From Nocardia iowensis (GTDB lineage: Bacteria; Actinomycetota; Actinomycetes; Mycobacteriales; Mycobacteriaceae): a stretch of DNA of 64,000 bases. Numbering within the stretch: position 1 is the first letter of the stretch; every line of letters starts with the position of its first letter. The position numbers and the translations under genes are program-made. Positions 45,309 to 55,970 of the stretch are shown here, one piece after another. The stretch is taken from contig NZ_CP078145.1 of assembly GCF_019222765.1 (NCBI RefSeq), positions 6,572,001 to 6,636,000 of the forward strand, given 5' to 3'. The notes beneath the pieces are model-generated. The model did no database searches. It was not told where the DNA came from and saw only the letters and a program-made list of their open reading frames with translations.

Positions 45309-46379
45309 TTAGCGTGGTTCGCCCGCAACCGCCGAGTCCACCCCACCGAATGATTCCCATCCGGCGCTGCCCGGCCGCGCCGCGCCGTCGACGGTGACGC
45401 CGTGACCGGCCGACACTCGCCCGATCGGCACCCAGCCCGCGGGCAGCGGGTACCCGGCCGACCAGGTACCGACGAACGCGTGATCCTCGCCACCGGTCAG
45501 AATCCATTGCGTCGCATCGGCATCCATGCGTGCGGCGATTCGGTCGAGTGCTTTGTCACGCAGCGCGGCCGAATCCAGATCGATGGCGACCTCGGACGAC
45601 GTGGCGATATGGCCGAGGTCGGCGAGTAGGCCGTCGGAGACATCCGTCAGTGCGTTCAGTCCGATATCGCCTGGATCGGACGCACCGGTAGAACTCGGCC
45701 GCTGGTGAGTTGTGTTGCCATCGGCATCCGCCACCGTGGAATCCGGTGTCTCGGCCACTGCTGTCCCGCTCAGCGCATTCAGCACCGCCGCGTAGGGCGG
45801 CTGCGGGACACGGTGCGCGGCAAGCGCTTCGGCGAAGTCGTCGGACTCGGCGTCGGCGGTCAGGATGGCAAGACCGGCGGCCGACCAGCCGAGACGGCCC
45901 GCGACGGCGACCGTATCCCCCACCCGCGCACCGGCTCTGGTGATGGCGGCGCGGCCACGCAGGTCACCGAAGGCGGTCACCGAGATGACGATGTCGCGGC
46001 TGCGGACCAGGTCGCCACCCGCGATGGAGGCGCCCGCGCGGGCCGCTTCGGTCCACATCCCGTCGGCCAACCCGTCGATCACGTTGAGCGGGGTGTCGGC
46101 CGGGCAACCGAGCGCCACCACGAAGGCGGAAGGTACCGCGCCCATCGCGACCACGTCGGCCGCGTTCTGCGCGATCGCCTTGCGGCCGATGTCCTGGGGG
46201 CTGGACCAGTCCAGGCGGAAATGCCGGTCCTGCACCAGCATGTCGGTGGTGACCACGAATCGGCCGTCGGGCGCGGCGACCAGCGCGGCGTCGTCGCCCG
46301 GACCGAGCAACACACCGGGTGTTTGCAGGCGGCCGCTGTTGATCCGATCGATCAGCGCGAACTCCCCCAGTTCACGCAC
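45309..46379 (-). CDS. thiL: Thiamine-monophosphate kinase
   Basis: 356 residues from a GTG at 46379. ThiL signatures: [21 protein letters not shown] (metal-binding Asp pair), [18 protein letters not shown] and the [17 protein letters not shown] block. It phosphorylates thiamine phosphate to thiamine diphosphate. The start is odd: an AAAGGA box is perfectly placed before an ATC AGC GAG codon run nine codons upstream (46406), where a start codon would be expected, but that codon is ATC. A GTG start at 46379 has no good ribosome site. About 40 residues around position 205-245 form an Asp/Thr/Ser-rich insert. Confidence 0.93.
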   Translation of the reverse strand: MRELGEFALIDRINSGRLQTPGVLLGPGDDAALVAAPDGRFVVTTDMLVQDRHFRLDWSSPQDIGRKAIAQNAADVVAMGAVPSAFVVALGCPADTPLNVIDGLADGMWTEAARAGASIAGGDLVRSRDIVISVTAFGDLRGRAAITRAGARVGDTVAVAGRLGWSAAGLAILTADAESDDFAEALAAHRVPQPPYAAVLNALSGTAVAETPDSTVADADGNTTHQRPSSTGASDPGDIGLNALTDVSDGLLADLGHIATSSEVAIDLDSAALRDKALDRIAARMDADATQWILTGGEDHAFVGTWSAGYPLPAGWVPIGRVSAGHGVTVDGAARPGSAGWESFGGVDSAVAGEPR

Positions 46380-46549
46380 CGTCCTCGGCCCCGTGCTCTC
46401 GCTGATGACCGGTCCTTTCAGGCGCGCTGCTAGCTGGAATCGCCCCGAAGGTACCCTTTCCAGGGCAATCGAGTACTACCGGGCCGGTCACGGCGCCGCC
46501 GCACCCACGCGGCCCACCCTCCGGTCATCCAGCGCAACAGGAAGGATCG

Positions 46550-47401
46550 GTGAGCATGGCGGCGGAATCGTCGGACCGCGATTCGGCGAAGGACAAGGCC
46601 GGGCAACCCGCGGCGGACGCCCCTGCCGCCGATACCCGACCTGATGCGGACGCACCGCCGAACGCCGGTGGCGCTGAAGCTGCCGCCACGTCGGACGCTG
46701 CCGATGGAGACGCTGGGCCTGCCGCTACTCGATCGGAAGTCGCTGCACCGGACACCGTCGACGGACGCGCTGAGACTGCCTCGGAAAGCGCCACATCAGA
46801 CGCCGAAACCGTGGCCCATGCCGCAGGCGGCTCCACGCAAGACGGCGCTGCCCAGGCCGCAAGCACTCGCCAATACTCGCCCGCCCTGATCGCGACCGCT
46901 GTCGCCTTGCCCGTCGTACTCGTGGTCGCGGTACTCGTGGCGGCGATCCTCGCCCGCCGCGCACCAGTCGAACGCGAGCCCCTGGTCCTCGGCCCGGTCC
47001 CCGCCCCCGCCGCGACCGGCCCCGCCTGCACCACCCTGCTCCCCGCACTACCCACCGAACTCGGCGAATTCACCAAATCCACCCTCGTCGAACCCTCCCC
47101 ACCGGCCACCCGCGCCTGGCAGCGCCCCGACGGCGGCGACCCGATCGTGCTGCGCTGCGGCCTGGACCGCCCCCTCGAATTCAACCGCGCCTCCGCACTA
47201 CAGATAGTCAACGGCGTCCAATGGTTCGAGGCCCGCGACCAGGCCGCCAAGGCAAGCACCTGGTTCGCCGTAGACCGCGAAACCTACATCGCCCTCACCG
47301 TCCCCGACGGCTCCGGCCCCACCCCCCTCCAAGCGGTCTCCGACACCATCACCGCCAACCTCCCCGCAACCCCCCTAGACCCATCCCCCCTCCCCAACTA
47401 A
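46550..47401 (+). CDS. DUF3515-domain membrane protein
   Basis: 283 residues. A long disordered Ala/Asp/Glu-rich N-terminus (about 1-105) leads to one membrane helix (IATAVALPVVLVVAVLVAAIL, about 117-137) and the extracytoplasmic DUF3515 domain with GPACTTLLPALPTEL and VLRCGLDRP (two Cys, likely a disulfide). M. tuberculosis has a DUF3515 protein at the same locus. Function unknown. GTG at 46550 has GGAAGG 5 nt ahead; ATG at 46556 is the alternative. Convergent with ddl. Confidence 0.85.
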   Translation: MSMAAESSDRDSAKDKAGQPAADAPAADTRPDADAPPNAGGAEAAATSDAADGDAGPAATRSEVAAPDTVDGRAETASESATSDAETVAHAAGGSTQDGAAQAASTRQYSPALIATAVALPVVLVVAVLVAAILARRAPVEREPLVLGPVPAPAATGPACTTLLPALPTELGEFTKSTLVEPSPPATRAWQRPDGGDPIVLRCGLDRPLEFNRASALQIVNGVQWFEARDQAAKASTWFAVDRETYIALTVPDGSGPTPLQAVSDTITANLPATPLDPSPLPN

Positions 47402-47501
47402 CCCAACACCAACAGGACACCACCGCGCCCCCACTCGCACAACCCCGCAGCCACGTCCCGCTGATCTTGCGTCAGTCCCTGGTGCCGAGTTGAGCGTCCG
47501 G

Positions 47502-48500
47502 CTACCGGTTGTCCAGCGCGTTTTGGCAGATCTTCTCGCACAGTTCGGCGAAGCCGATGCCGACGACCGCCGCGGATTGCGGGAGCAAGCTGGTCGCAGT
47601 CATACCCGGCAGGGTGTTCGCCTCCAGGCACCACATTCGACCTTCACCGTCCACCCGGAAGTCGACGCGACTGTAGTTTCCGAGTTTGAGGGCCCGATGC
47701 GCCTGCACGGCCAGACTGCGCATCTCGTCCGCCTGCGCGTCCGGGATCTCGGCAGGAAAAATCTCTACCGCCCCATCCACTTGGTACTTGTTGCGGTAGT
47801 CGAAGATCTCACTGCCCTGCGGAATGATCTCGCCGACGGCCAGCGCTTCCCCACCGAGTACCCCGATGACGAATTCGCGACCGGGAACAAACTTTTCGAC
47901 CATGACCTCTTGATCATGAACTCGGGCGACCCGCACGGCGTCGGCGAAGAGGGCGGGATCTTTGACCACTGTCAACCCGACGGTGGAACCTTGCTTGTTC
48001 GGCTTCACGACGACCGGGCAGCCGAGCCGATCATCGAACTCGGCGGTGGGGCCCACCATGTACCAGTCCGGCGTCGGCACACCCGCGAGCCGAAACAGCC
48101 TCTTCGAGATGTCCTTGTCCATCGCCATCGCGCTGGCAAGCACACCGCTTCCCGTGTACGGCACACCCGCCAGATCGAGCAAGCCTTGGATCGTGCCGTT
48201 TTCACCGGTGCCACCGTGCAGCGCCAGGAATACGACATCGACCGACCGCAACCCGCCCGGCTCGCCGAGCAGCTGCATGGTCACATCCTCACCGGGAATG
48301 ATGCTCAGGTCCGGCGGCTCTACCGGGACCGTCGCCTCCATGAGGCGGTCCTCGTCACTCGGCTTGAGTTTGCCAGCCGTGGTGTCGAAGGCAGAGACGT
48401 CGTGGCCGCGATCCCGCAGCGCACGGAATACCTGCCCCGCCGTCGCGATCGAGACATCCCGTTCGCTGTTCGTCCCCCCGAACAACACCGCCACCCGCAT
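47502..48500 (-). CDS. ddl: D-alanine-D-alanine ligase, DdlB-like type
   Basis: 332 residues. ATP-grasp ligase with the N-terminal substrate Glu in LFGGTNSERDVS, glycine-rich LALHGGTGENGTIQGLLDLA, VVVKPNKQGSTVGLTVV, the omega-loop Tyr in FDYRNKYQVD (Tyr indicates D-Ala rather than D-lactate) and EANTLPGMTATSLLPQSA. It makes the D-Ala-D-Ala end of peptidoglycan precursors. It sits where actinobacteria normally carry ddlA but resembles the shorter DdlB type rather than the roughly 370-residue mycobacterial DdlA, which reads VAVVFGGRSNEHAISC at the start. ATG at 48500 (MRVAVLFGG) chosen. Downstream of the two unusual genes at 48620-50535. Confidence 0.88.
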   Translation of the reverse strand: MRVAVLFGGTNSERDVSIATAGQVFRALRDRGHDVSAFDTTAGKLKPSDEDRLMEATVPVEPPDLSIIPGEDVTMQLLGEPGGLRSVDVVFLALHGGTGENGTIQGLLDLAGVPYTGSGVLASAMAMDKDISKRLFRLAGVPTPDWYMVGPTAEFDDRLGCPVVVKPNKQGSTVGLTVVKDPALFADAVRVARVHDQEVMVEKFVPGREFVIGVLGGEALAVGEIIPQGSEIFDYRNKYQVDGAVEIFPAEIPDAQADEMRSLAVQAHRALKLGNYSRVDFRVDGEGRMWCLEANTLPGMTATSLLPQSAAVVGIGFAELCEKICQNALDNR

Positions 48501-48619
48501 GTGTTTCCGCCTTGATCCGCGCTCGGTTTTCGCCTGCATCGACAGTCGAGCAGGCTACACGGGCCCGCCGCGATGACAGCAAACGTGTGCGGGCCCGTCA
48601 CAACACGGTACTGGCCGAA

Positions 48620-49657
48620 TCACCAGTGGAAAACGATCCCCGAACCCGGCCAGAGCAGGCTATCCCGCGGGGTCGCGAAGCTGATCTGCTGGGAGTGTGT
48701 GCTGTCCACACTCCGTGAGAACTCCCCGACATAGGCTCCGAGCCCATAGGCGAGGAAGTGTTCGTACGAAAGTTCGCTGGTGCCGGAAGGGTCGTCGATG
48801 CGCAAGGTCACCTCGCTTGCACCCGCGCTGTAGTAGCCGTTGAACAGCACCGGGAAGGTTCGCTCGTCGCTCGGTATCGGAAAGTCGAACTGCAGGGTGT
48901 ACGGAACGGCCGTCGAGGTCTGCTGTTCCTCCGGTATATCGATGTACCAGCGGACGACATCCGACAAGCCTTCCGAGTTGTCGACATGCACCGGCGCGGC
49001 CACACCGTCGACCCACATCCGGACCAGACAGAAGCCGGCAACCGCCGCCCGCCAGGCTGAAGGGTCGACTCCCGGCATCATGACCAGTTCTCGCGTCAAA
49101 CAGTTGGAGAACTGGTACTCCACCTGCAGCGCCTCCTTGGTGCGGGCCACACTGACCCAGTACTTCCGAGACGTAGCCTCGGGCAATGCGCGACGAGCCC
49201 GACTCAATGTGTCTACCCGGTACACGTCGAGGTCACCGCATCTGCGCTCGACGAGATGAATGGAAATGTCGTACTTGGCGTCCCAGATGACCAGTTCGGC
49301 CTTGCTGCCCGCCTTCAGCAGCGGCTCGAGCCCGCGCTGCCACACGACATCGGCCCACTGCGTCGAGTCGCAACGGGCGCTGATGAGTAGGCGCTGGAGT
49401 GCCGAGATCCGATACTCGGGAACCATCGCGCGCACCTGCGCAGAGGTCATCCGCCAGATCGACTCGTCTCGCTCCGGGAGAAAGATCGCCCCCGCCGCGA
49501 CACCGGTCAGCACCAACCAGAACTGGCGTAGTCCTTCGTTGTTGCCGGACGCCACATAGGCGAGCAGTGATGCGGCTGTCAGTGCCCAGCCCGCCCTGGC
49601 GCGCGTCCTGGTGAGGTGTGCTGCAAATCGCCGCATCAGTTTCACGAAGTCACGCAT
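48620..49657 (-). CDS. Two-TM membrane protein with large soluble domain, unknown family
   Basis: 345 residues. A basic N-terminus is followed by two membrane helices (about 23-38, LTAASLLAYVAS, and 46-61, FWLVLTGVAAGAIF), forming a hairpin that would leave a roughly 280-residue C-terminal domain in the cytoplasm. That domain starts with a helical stretch (RMTSAQVRAMVPEYRISALQ), continues with mixed strands (ELVIWDAKYDISIHLVER, KYWVSVARTKEALQVEYQFS) and ends in a beta-rich part. I recognise no family. Its start overlaps the end of the epimerase-like gene by 16 nt, so the two are translationally coupled and probably act together. Ddl follows 119 nt downstream on the same strand. Confidence 0.75.
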   Translation of the reverse strand: MRDFVKLMRRFAAHLTRTRARAGWALTAASLLAYVASGNNEGLRQFWLVLTGVAAGAIFLPERDESIWRMTSAQVRAMVPEYRISALQRLLISARCDSTQWADVVWQRGLEPLLKAGSKAELVIWDAKYDISIHLVERRCGDLDVYRVDTLSRARRALPEATSRKYWVSVARTKEALQVEYQFSNCLTRELVMMPGVDPSAWRAAVAGFCLVRMWVDGVAAPVHVDNSEGLSDVVRWYIDIPEEQQTSTAVPYTLQFDFPIPSDERTFPVLFNGYYSAGASEVTLRIDDPSGTSELSYEHFLAYGLGAYVGEFSRSVDSTHSQQISFATPRDSLLWPGSGIVFHW

Positions 49658-50535
49658 TCACCCTCCTCCACTAGGGGACGCAGCAGGTAGTCGACCTGCC
49701 CCGTGATGAGCAATTCGGTGCCCTCGGCACTGACGAGAAGCGTGCCGCCCCGCATCCGGACCTCGACCGGCATGGGGTGCAATCCCAGCCGATGCACCAC
49801 GTACGCGGCCGCTGCCGCGCCGGTGCCACATGCTTTTGTCTCGTCCTCGACGCCGATTTCGTAGGTGCGCACGCCTATCCTGGACGCCATCACCGCGACG
49901 AAATCGACGTGCACGCCTGCTGGATGCCCCACCATCCGGCACAGTGCGTCGTCGTGGGCCAGTCGCGCACCCTCGGTGCTGACGTCGACCTCGGCGAGCC
50001 GTTCACGGAGAACTACGACATGCGGGATGTCGGTGTAGACGAAGAACATCGCCTGCCCGAGCGCGCGGTACTCGCGTGGAGTTCCCACCGATACGATCGG
50101 CTCCCCGCGCTCCATCCGAATGCGACGGGGCCCGTTGTCGGTAAGCACCTCCGCTTCGTCGTTGAACCAGCCGATATCGCTGAGTAAGCGAGCGGCGCAA
50201 CGCAATCCGTTGCCGCAGGCGGGTTCGTATGTGCCGTCTCGATCGTGAAACCAGAAGCGTGCCGTCGAGTCCGTCCAGCGCAGGAACACGACACCGTCTA
50301 CTCGTACCGCAGTGATCCGGCCGCATACTTCGCGGGCCAGCCGAGCCCGATGGCTTGCGGTACCGGGGTCGCGGTAAGCCGGGAGGATCGCGATGACATT
50401 ACCGTTGCCGTGCATCACCTGGAGCGGTGCGAACACCAAGCACCGTACGCGAATCATCGTTCGAATCTCGTCGCACTCCGCGGCCAGCAACGCCGTGTCG
50501 AAGGCGGGCAGTGGAATCGCCTTCGACAGTTGCAT
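49642..50535 (-). CDS. Diaminopimelate epimerase-like protein with altered substrate pocket
   Basis: 297 residues of the DapF fold. Both catalytic cysteines are present: Cys107 in EPACGNGLRC and Cys236 in ETKACGTGAA, and Asn46 of MHGNGN matches the first conserved Asn. The four residues that bind the distal L-centre of diaminopimelate in H. influenzae DapF (Asn64, Asn157, Asn190, Arg209) are replaced by Asp98, Ile170, His209 and Ile227. So it should racemise or epimerise some amino acid, but probably not diaminopimelate. A roughly 40-residue N-terminal extension precedes the usual DapF start; GAGGGG 6 nt before the ATG supports the long form. Overlaps the membrane-protein gene by 16 nt. Confidence 0.85.
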   Translation of the reverse strand: MQLSKAIPLPAFDTALLAAECDEIRTMIRVRCLVFAPLQVMHGNGNVIAILPAYRDPGTASHRARLAREVCGRITAVRVDGVVFLRWTDSTARFWFHDRDGTYEPACGNGLRCAARLLSDIGWFNDEAEVLTDNGPRRIRMERGEPIVSVGTPREYRALGQAMFFVYTDIPHVVVLRERLAEVDVSTEGARLAHDDALCRMVGHPAGVHVDFVAVMASRIGVRTYEIGVEDETKACGTGAAAAAYVVHRLGLHPMPVEVRMRGGTLLVSAEGTELLITGQVDYLLRPLVEEGECVTS

Positions 50536-50653
50536 ACCGGCCCCCTCGGTACTTGTTCACCGACAGTATCGACGCACCGCCACTAGATTGTGGTCAAGAT
50601 ACCAATCTGCCCGCGAATCCGGCTGGGAACACGGGGAATTCACCGCGCGTCGG

Positions 50654-51649
50654 CTACTCCGGCTTGATTCGCCGCCCGAGCAAATTGCCGACTGCTTCGC
50701 CTACCGAAACGCCCTCGTGGCACACCTGGTGGACGGCGGTGGTGAGGGGCATGTCGACGTCGTGTTTTACGGCGAGTGCTCGGATCGAGGTGCACGACTT
50801 CACGCCCTCGGCGACCTGGCCGTGGGTCGCGTCCTGCGCGGTCTCCATGGAACCGCCGGTGCCGAGTGCGCGGCCGAATGAGCGATTGCGCGACAGCGGT
50901 GAGGTGCAGGTGGCGACCAGATCGCCCACTCCGGCCAGGCCCGCCAGGGTGGCGGGTTCGGCGCCGAGGGCGACGCCGAGCCGGATGATCTCGGCAAGTC
51001 CTCGGGTGATGATGCTGGCAACGGTGTTGTCCCCCAAGCCCATTCCGGAGGCGATACCGCAGGCGAGGGCGATCACGTTCTTGGAAGCGCCGCCGATCTC
51101 GCAGCCGATCACGTCGGTGTTGGTATAGGGCCGGAAGTATCCGGTGGCGCTGGCGTGCTGCAAGGCGACCGCGCGGTCGGCATCCGAACAGGCGATCACG
51201 GTGGCCGCGGGCTGACCGACGGCGATCTCGTGCGCCAGGTTCGGGCCGGACAGCACCGCGATACGACCCTCGTCGGCCCCGGTGACCTCGGCGATCACCT
51301 GACTCATCCGCAGCAGCGTGCCGATCTCGATGCCTTTGGCCAGGCTCAGGAAAGACGCATCGGCCTCGATCAGCCCTTTCCACTTCTCCAGATTCACGCG
51401 CAGCGATTGGGATGGCACCGCGAGCACCACGATGTCGGCGCCGTCGAGGGCGACGGCGGGATCGTGGGTGGCCGCCATGGGGGGCAGCGGAATATCGGTG
51501 AGGTAAGAGGGATTGCGATGTTCGGTGTGGAGTATCTCGGCGACCTCGGGGCGCCGCGCCCAGATCGTGACCTCGGTTCCCGCGTCCGCCAAGACCTTTG
51601 CGAACGCGGTGCCCCAAGATCCCGCGCCCAGTACTGCCGCCCTCGTCAT
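50654..51649 (-). CDS. gpsA: Glycerol-3-phosphate dehydrogenase [NAD(P)+]
   Basis: 331 residues. N-terminal Rossmann motif [29 protein letters not shown], the [15 protein letters not shown] loop and the catalytic-lysine helix [17 protein letters not shown] are all standard. It makes sn-glycerol 3-phosphate for phospholipids. ATG at 51649 is chosen (family N-terminus); the longer frame enters fbiD. Divergent from fbiD with 31 nt between start codons. In M. tuberculosis the gene is next to ddlA; here the epimerase/membrane pair lies between gpsA and ddl. Confidence 0.96.
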   Translation of the reverse strand: MTRAAVLGAGSWGTAFAKVLADAGTEVTIWARRPEVAEILHTEHRNPSYLTDIPLPPMAATHDPAVALDGADIVVLAVPSQSLRVNLEKWKGLIEADASFLSLAKGIEIGTLLRMSQVIAEVTGADEGRIAVLSGPNLAHEIAVGQPAATVIACSDADRAVALQHASATGYFRPYTNTDVIGCEIGGASKNVIALACGIASGMGLGDNTVASIITRGLAEIIRLGVALGAEPATLAGLAGVGDLVATCTSPLSRNRSFGRALGTGGSMETAQDATHGQVAEGVKSCTSIRALAVKHDVDMPLTTAVHQVCHEGVSVGEAVGNLLGRRIKPE

Positions 51650-51680
51650 CTGCCCAATATGCCATGGAAGGATTGGACGC

Positions 51681-52364
51681 ATGCGCCCGCACGCCGTGCA
51701 TGCCGTGATCGCGGTCAAGAGCCTCGATCAGGCCAAGAGTCGACTGGCCGACCGGCTGCGCCCGGAACACCGGGCGCGGCTGGTTCTCGCCATGCTCGCC
51801 GACACCATGACCGCCACCGCGGCCGTCAAGGAGATCGTCTCAATCACCGTGGTCACCCCGGACCCGGTGGTGGCCGACCTGGCCCTTTCGCTGGGCGCCG
51901 AGGTGCATCCGGAACCGCGCCCCGCCGGTCTGGACGGCCTGAACAGCGCGCTGGCCGACGCCGCGACAACGCTGCGGCACCGGCACGGACCGGTCGATCT
52001 ACTCGCCTTGCAGGCCGATCTGCCCGCCCTGCGCCCCGAGGAGCTGGCCGACGTGCTGACGGTCGCGCCCCGCGGCCTCCGGTCGATCGTGGTCGACCAC
52101 GCGGGCACCGGCACGGCCGCGCTACTTGTCCGCGACCCGATCGCCGCCCTCGAGCCGCGTTTCGGTCCCGGCTCGGCGAGCAAACACATTGCCGCGGGCG
52201 CGGTCGACCTGACCGGCGACTGGCCCGGTCTCCGGCTCGATGTCGATACGGCCGACGACCTCGACCTGGCCATTGACCTCGGCGCAGGCGGCGCGACCAG
52301 GGCGGCGCTGCACGACATCGGCTGGCCCGCCCGTGTTCACCAACCTGTCCGCCGAGTGTGCTAG
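51681..52364 (+). CDS. fbiD: Phosphoenolpyruvate guanylyltransferase (coenzyme F420 synthesis)
   Basis: 227 residues, CofC/FbiD family: [20 protein letters not shown] at the start, [33 protein letters not shown] and a C-terminal [14 protein letters not shown]. In Mycobacteriales this enzyme links PEP and GTP to give the precursor of dehydro-F420. An F420-dependent-type enzyme gene lies at 59763-60263. ATG at 51681, preceded by GAAGGA. Downstream of it is ppk, separated by a dispersed repeat. Confidence 0.94.
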   Translation: MRPHAVHAVIAVKSLDQAKSRLADRLRPEHRARLVLAMLADTMTATAAVKEIVSITVVTPDPVVADLALSLGAEVHPEPRPAGLDGLNSALADAATTLRHRHGPVDLLALQADLPALRPEELADVLTVAPRGLRSIVVDHAGTGTAALLVRDPIAALEPRFGPGSASKHIAAGAVDLTGDWPGLRLDVDTADDLDLAIDLGAGGATRAALHDIGWPARVHQPVRRVC

Positions 52365-52447
52365 GAGATCGCCAGAGTGCGGTGATACACACTTCAATCA
52401 CAGTGTCGGGCTCCACACCACCCGGTTTGTAGGGGATGATCGTTGGC

Positions 52448-52523
52448 GTGAGTGAGCGCAGCGAACGAGCCATGTACCAGCGTGCATCGGGCATGCCGGC
52501 GCCGAGCGGCAGCGAGGCAAGGT

Positions 52524-52530
<7 letters not shown>
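52448..52530 (+). repeat. Dispersed SERSER-type repeat, copy B (upstream of ppk)
   Basis: Reads GTGAGTGAGCGCAGCGAACG, a variable middle, then GCCGAGCGGCAGCGAGGC and a GAGTGA end, the same blocks as copy A at 30000-30089. The ppk start codon lies inside its last bases. Confidence 0.75.
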
Positions 52531-54679
<2,149 letters not shown>

Positions 54680-54683
<4 letters not shown>

Positions 54684-55642
54684 GTGGTGCTACGGGGTAC
54701 GAGATGGAAGGGGGTCCCTTCTGGGATCCCCGAATTACCGCCAACATTCATGCCGCGGGCGCGGTGCTGTGGCGGCGGACGGCGGACGGCGCGGTCGAGA
54801 TCGCGGTCGTGCATCGACCGAAGTATCAGGATTGGTCGCTGCCCAAGGGCAAGCTCGATCCCGGTGAGACGCCGGTGCTCGCGGCGGTTCGTGAGGTCCG
54901 TGAGGAGACCGGGCTGGACTGCAAGCTCGGCCGCTACCTGGGGCACGTCACGTATCCCGTTCCAGGACACCGCAAGCTGAAGCGGGTCGACTACTGGGCG
55001 GCCGAGGTGGCGGGCGGCGAGTTCACCGCCAATTCCGAAGTGGACGTGCTGAGTTGGTATCCGCTTGATCGGGTGATGGAGCAGCTGTCCTATCCGATGG
55101 ACCGGCAGGTGCTGCGCGCGTTCACCCGGCTGCCCGCGGATACGCACACGATGCTGTTGGTCCGGCACGCGAAAGCCGGTCGGCGAGACCGCTTCTCCGG
55201 TCCCGACCCGCTGCGCCCGCTGGATCGGTCCGGGCACGCGCAAGCGCGGGCGCTGGTGTCGAATCTGCTGGCGTTCGGGGCATCCGAGATCCATTCGGCC
55301 GATCCGGTGCGCTGCGTGCAGACCGTGACACCGTTGGCCGAGAAGCTCGGCGTCGAGATCATTCTGGAGCCGCTGCTGTCCGAAATCGGTTATGCCGCAG
55401 CGCACGACGAGGCACGTCAGCGGATCGTCTCGTTGGTGTCGGATACCGAGGTGCCCGTTGTGTGCAGTCAGGGCAAGGTGATTCCGGATCTGCTGCGGTG
55501 GTGGGCGGACCGCGACGGCATCACATTGCCGTCCGCGCGCAACCGCAAGGGCAGTGTGTGGGTGCTGTCCTTCGCGGGCGGCCGACTGGTCGCCGCCGAC
55601 CATCTCGACCGGTCGCTGTCGTCGGAGGTCGTGAAGTCCTGA
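54680..55642 (+). CDS. mutT1: Nudix hydrolase with histidine-phosphatase domain (MutT1)
   Basis: 320 residues, two domains. N-terminal Nudix with the box [20 protein letters not shown] then TGL (about 53-76); C-terminal histidine phosphatase with [14 protein letters not shown] near 155. This fusion is the mycobacterial MutT1, which cleaves 8-oxo-GTP and 8-oxo-dGTP and then removes a phosphate. GTG at 54680 overlaps the ppk stop, so ppk-mutT1 is an operon. A 64-nt tandem repeat and a palindromic terminator follow. Confidence 0.93.
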
Positions 55643-55696
55643 CCGTACCGGCCTGAAAGACGAGCGCGGACACCTGAAACGGCGCCAAAAGTCTCT

Positions 55697-55888
55697 AGTC
55701 CGACGGGCGACAGCTCCGGAAGGACGACCAGGACAACGAAAACGGCCCCCAAGAAGCTTCAGCCCGACGGGCAACAGCTCCCGAAGGACGACCAGGACAA
55801 CGAAAACGGCCCCCAAGAAGCTTCAGCCCGACGGGCAACAGCTCCCGAAGGACGACCAGGACAACGAAAACGGCCCCGGAGGCGCGCC
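55697..55888. repeat. Three tandem 64-nt repeats between mutT1 and hupB
   Basis: Units begin at 55697, 55761 and 55825. The second and third are virtually identical; the first differs at a few positions. Each unit ends with AACGAAAACGGCCCC, the left arm of the terminator palindrome that closes the array, so the array looks like successive duplications of the terminator's left flank. Confidence 0.92.
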
Positions 55889-55902
55889 TCCGGGGCCGTT
55901 TT
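55867..55902. terminator. Bidirectional terminator between mutT1 and hupB
   Basis: Perfect 36-nt palindrome; each 18-nt arm runs from AAAACGGCCCCGGAGGCG to its complement, giving A- and T-runs at the ends suited to intrinsic termination in both directions. Confidence 0.95.
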
Positions 55903-55970
55903 CGATCGGTAGGGCGGGCGATTCGGCCTTACGGCCGATCACCGGGTGCCAATACCGTACTGGCGCAGTA

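Noticed and set aside
47502..48500. VanA/VanB-type D-Ala-D-lactate ligase
   Set aside because: The omega-loop Tyr typical of D-Ala-D-Ala ligases is present and there are no vanH or vanX genes nearby.
49642..50535. Housekeeping dapF
   Set aside because: Distal substrate residues are replaced and the gene sits outside the usual dapF context, so diaminopimelate epimerase was not used as the name.
55697..55888. Tandem repeat as a CRISPR array
   Set aside because: Units are contiguous 64-mers with no unique spacers and no cas genes in the window.
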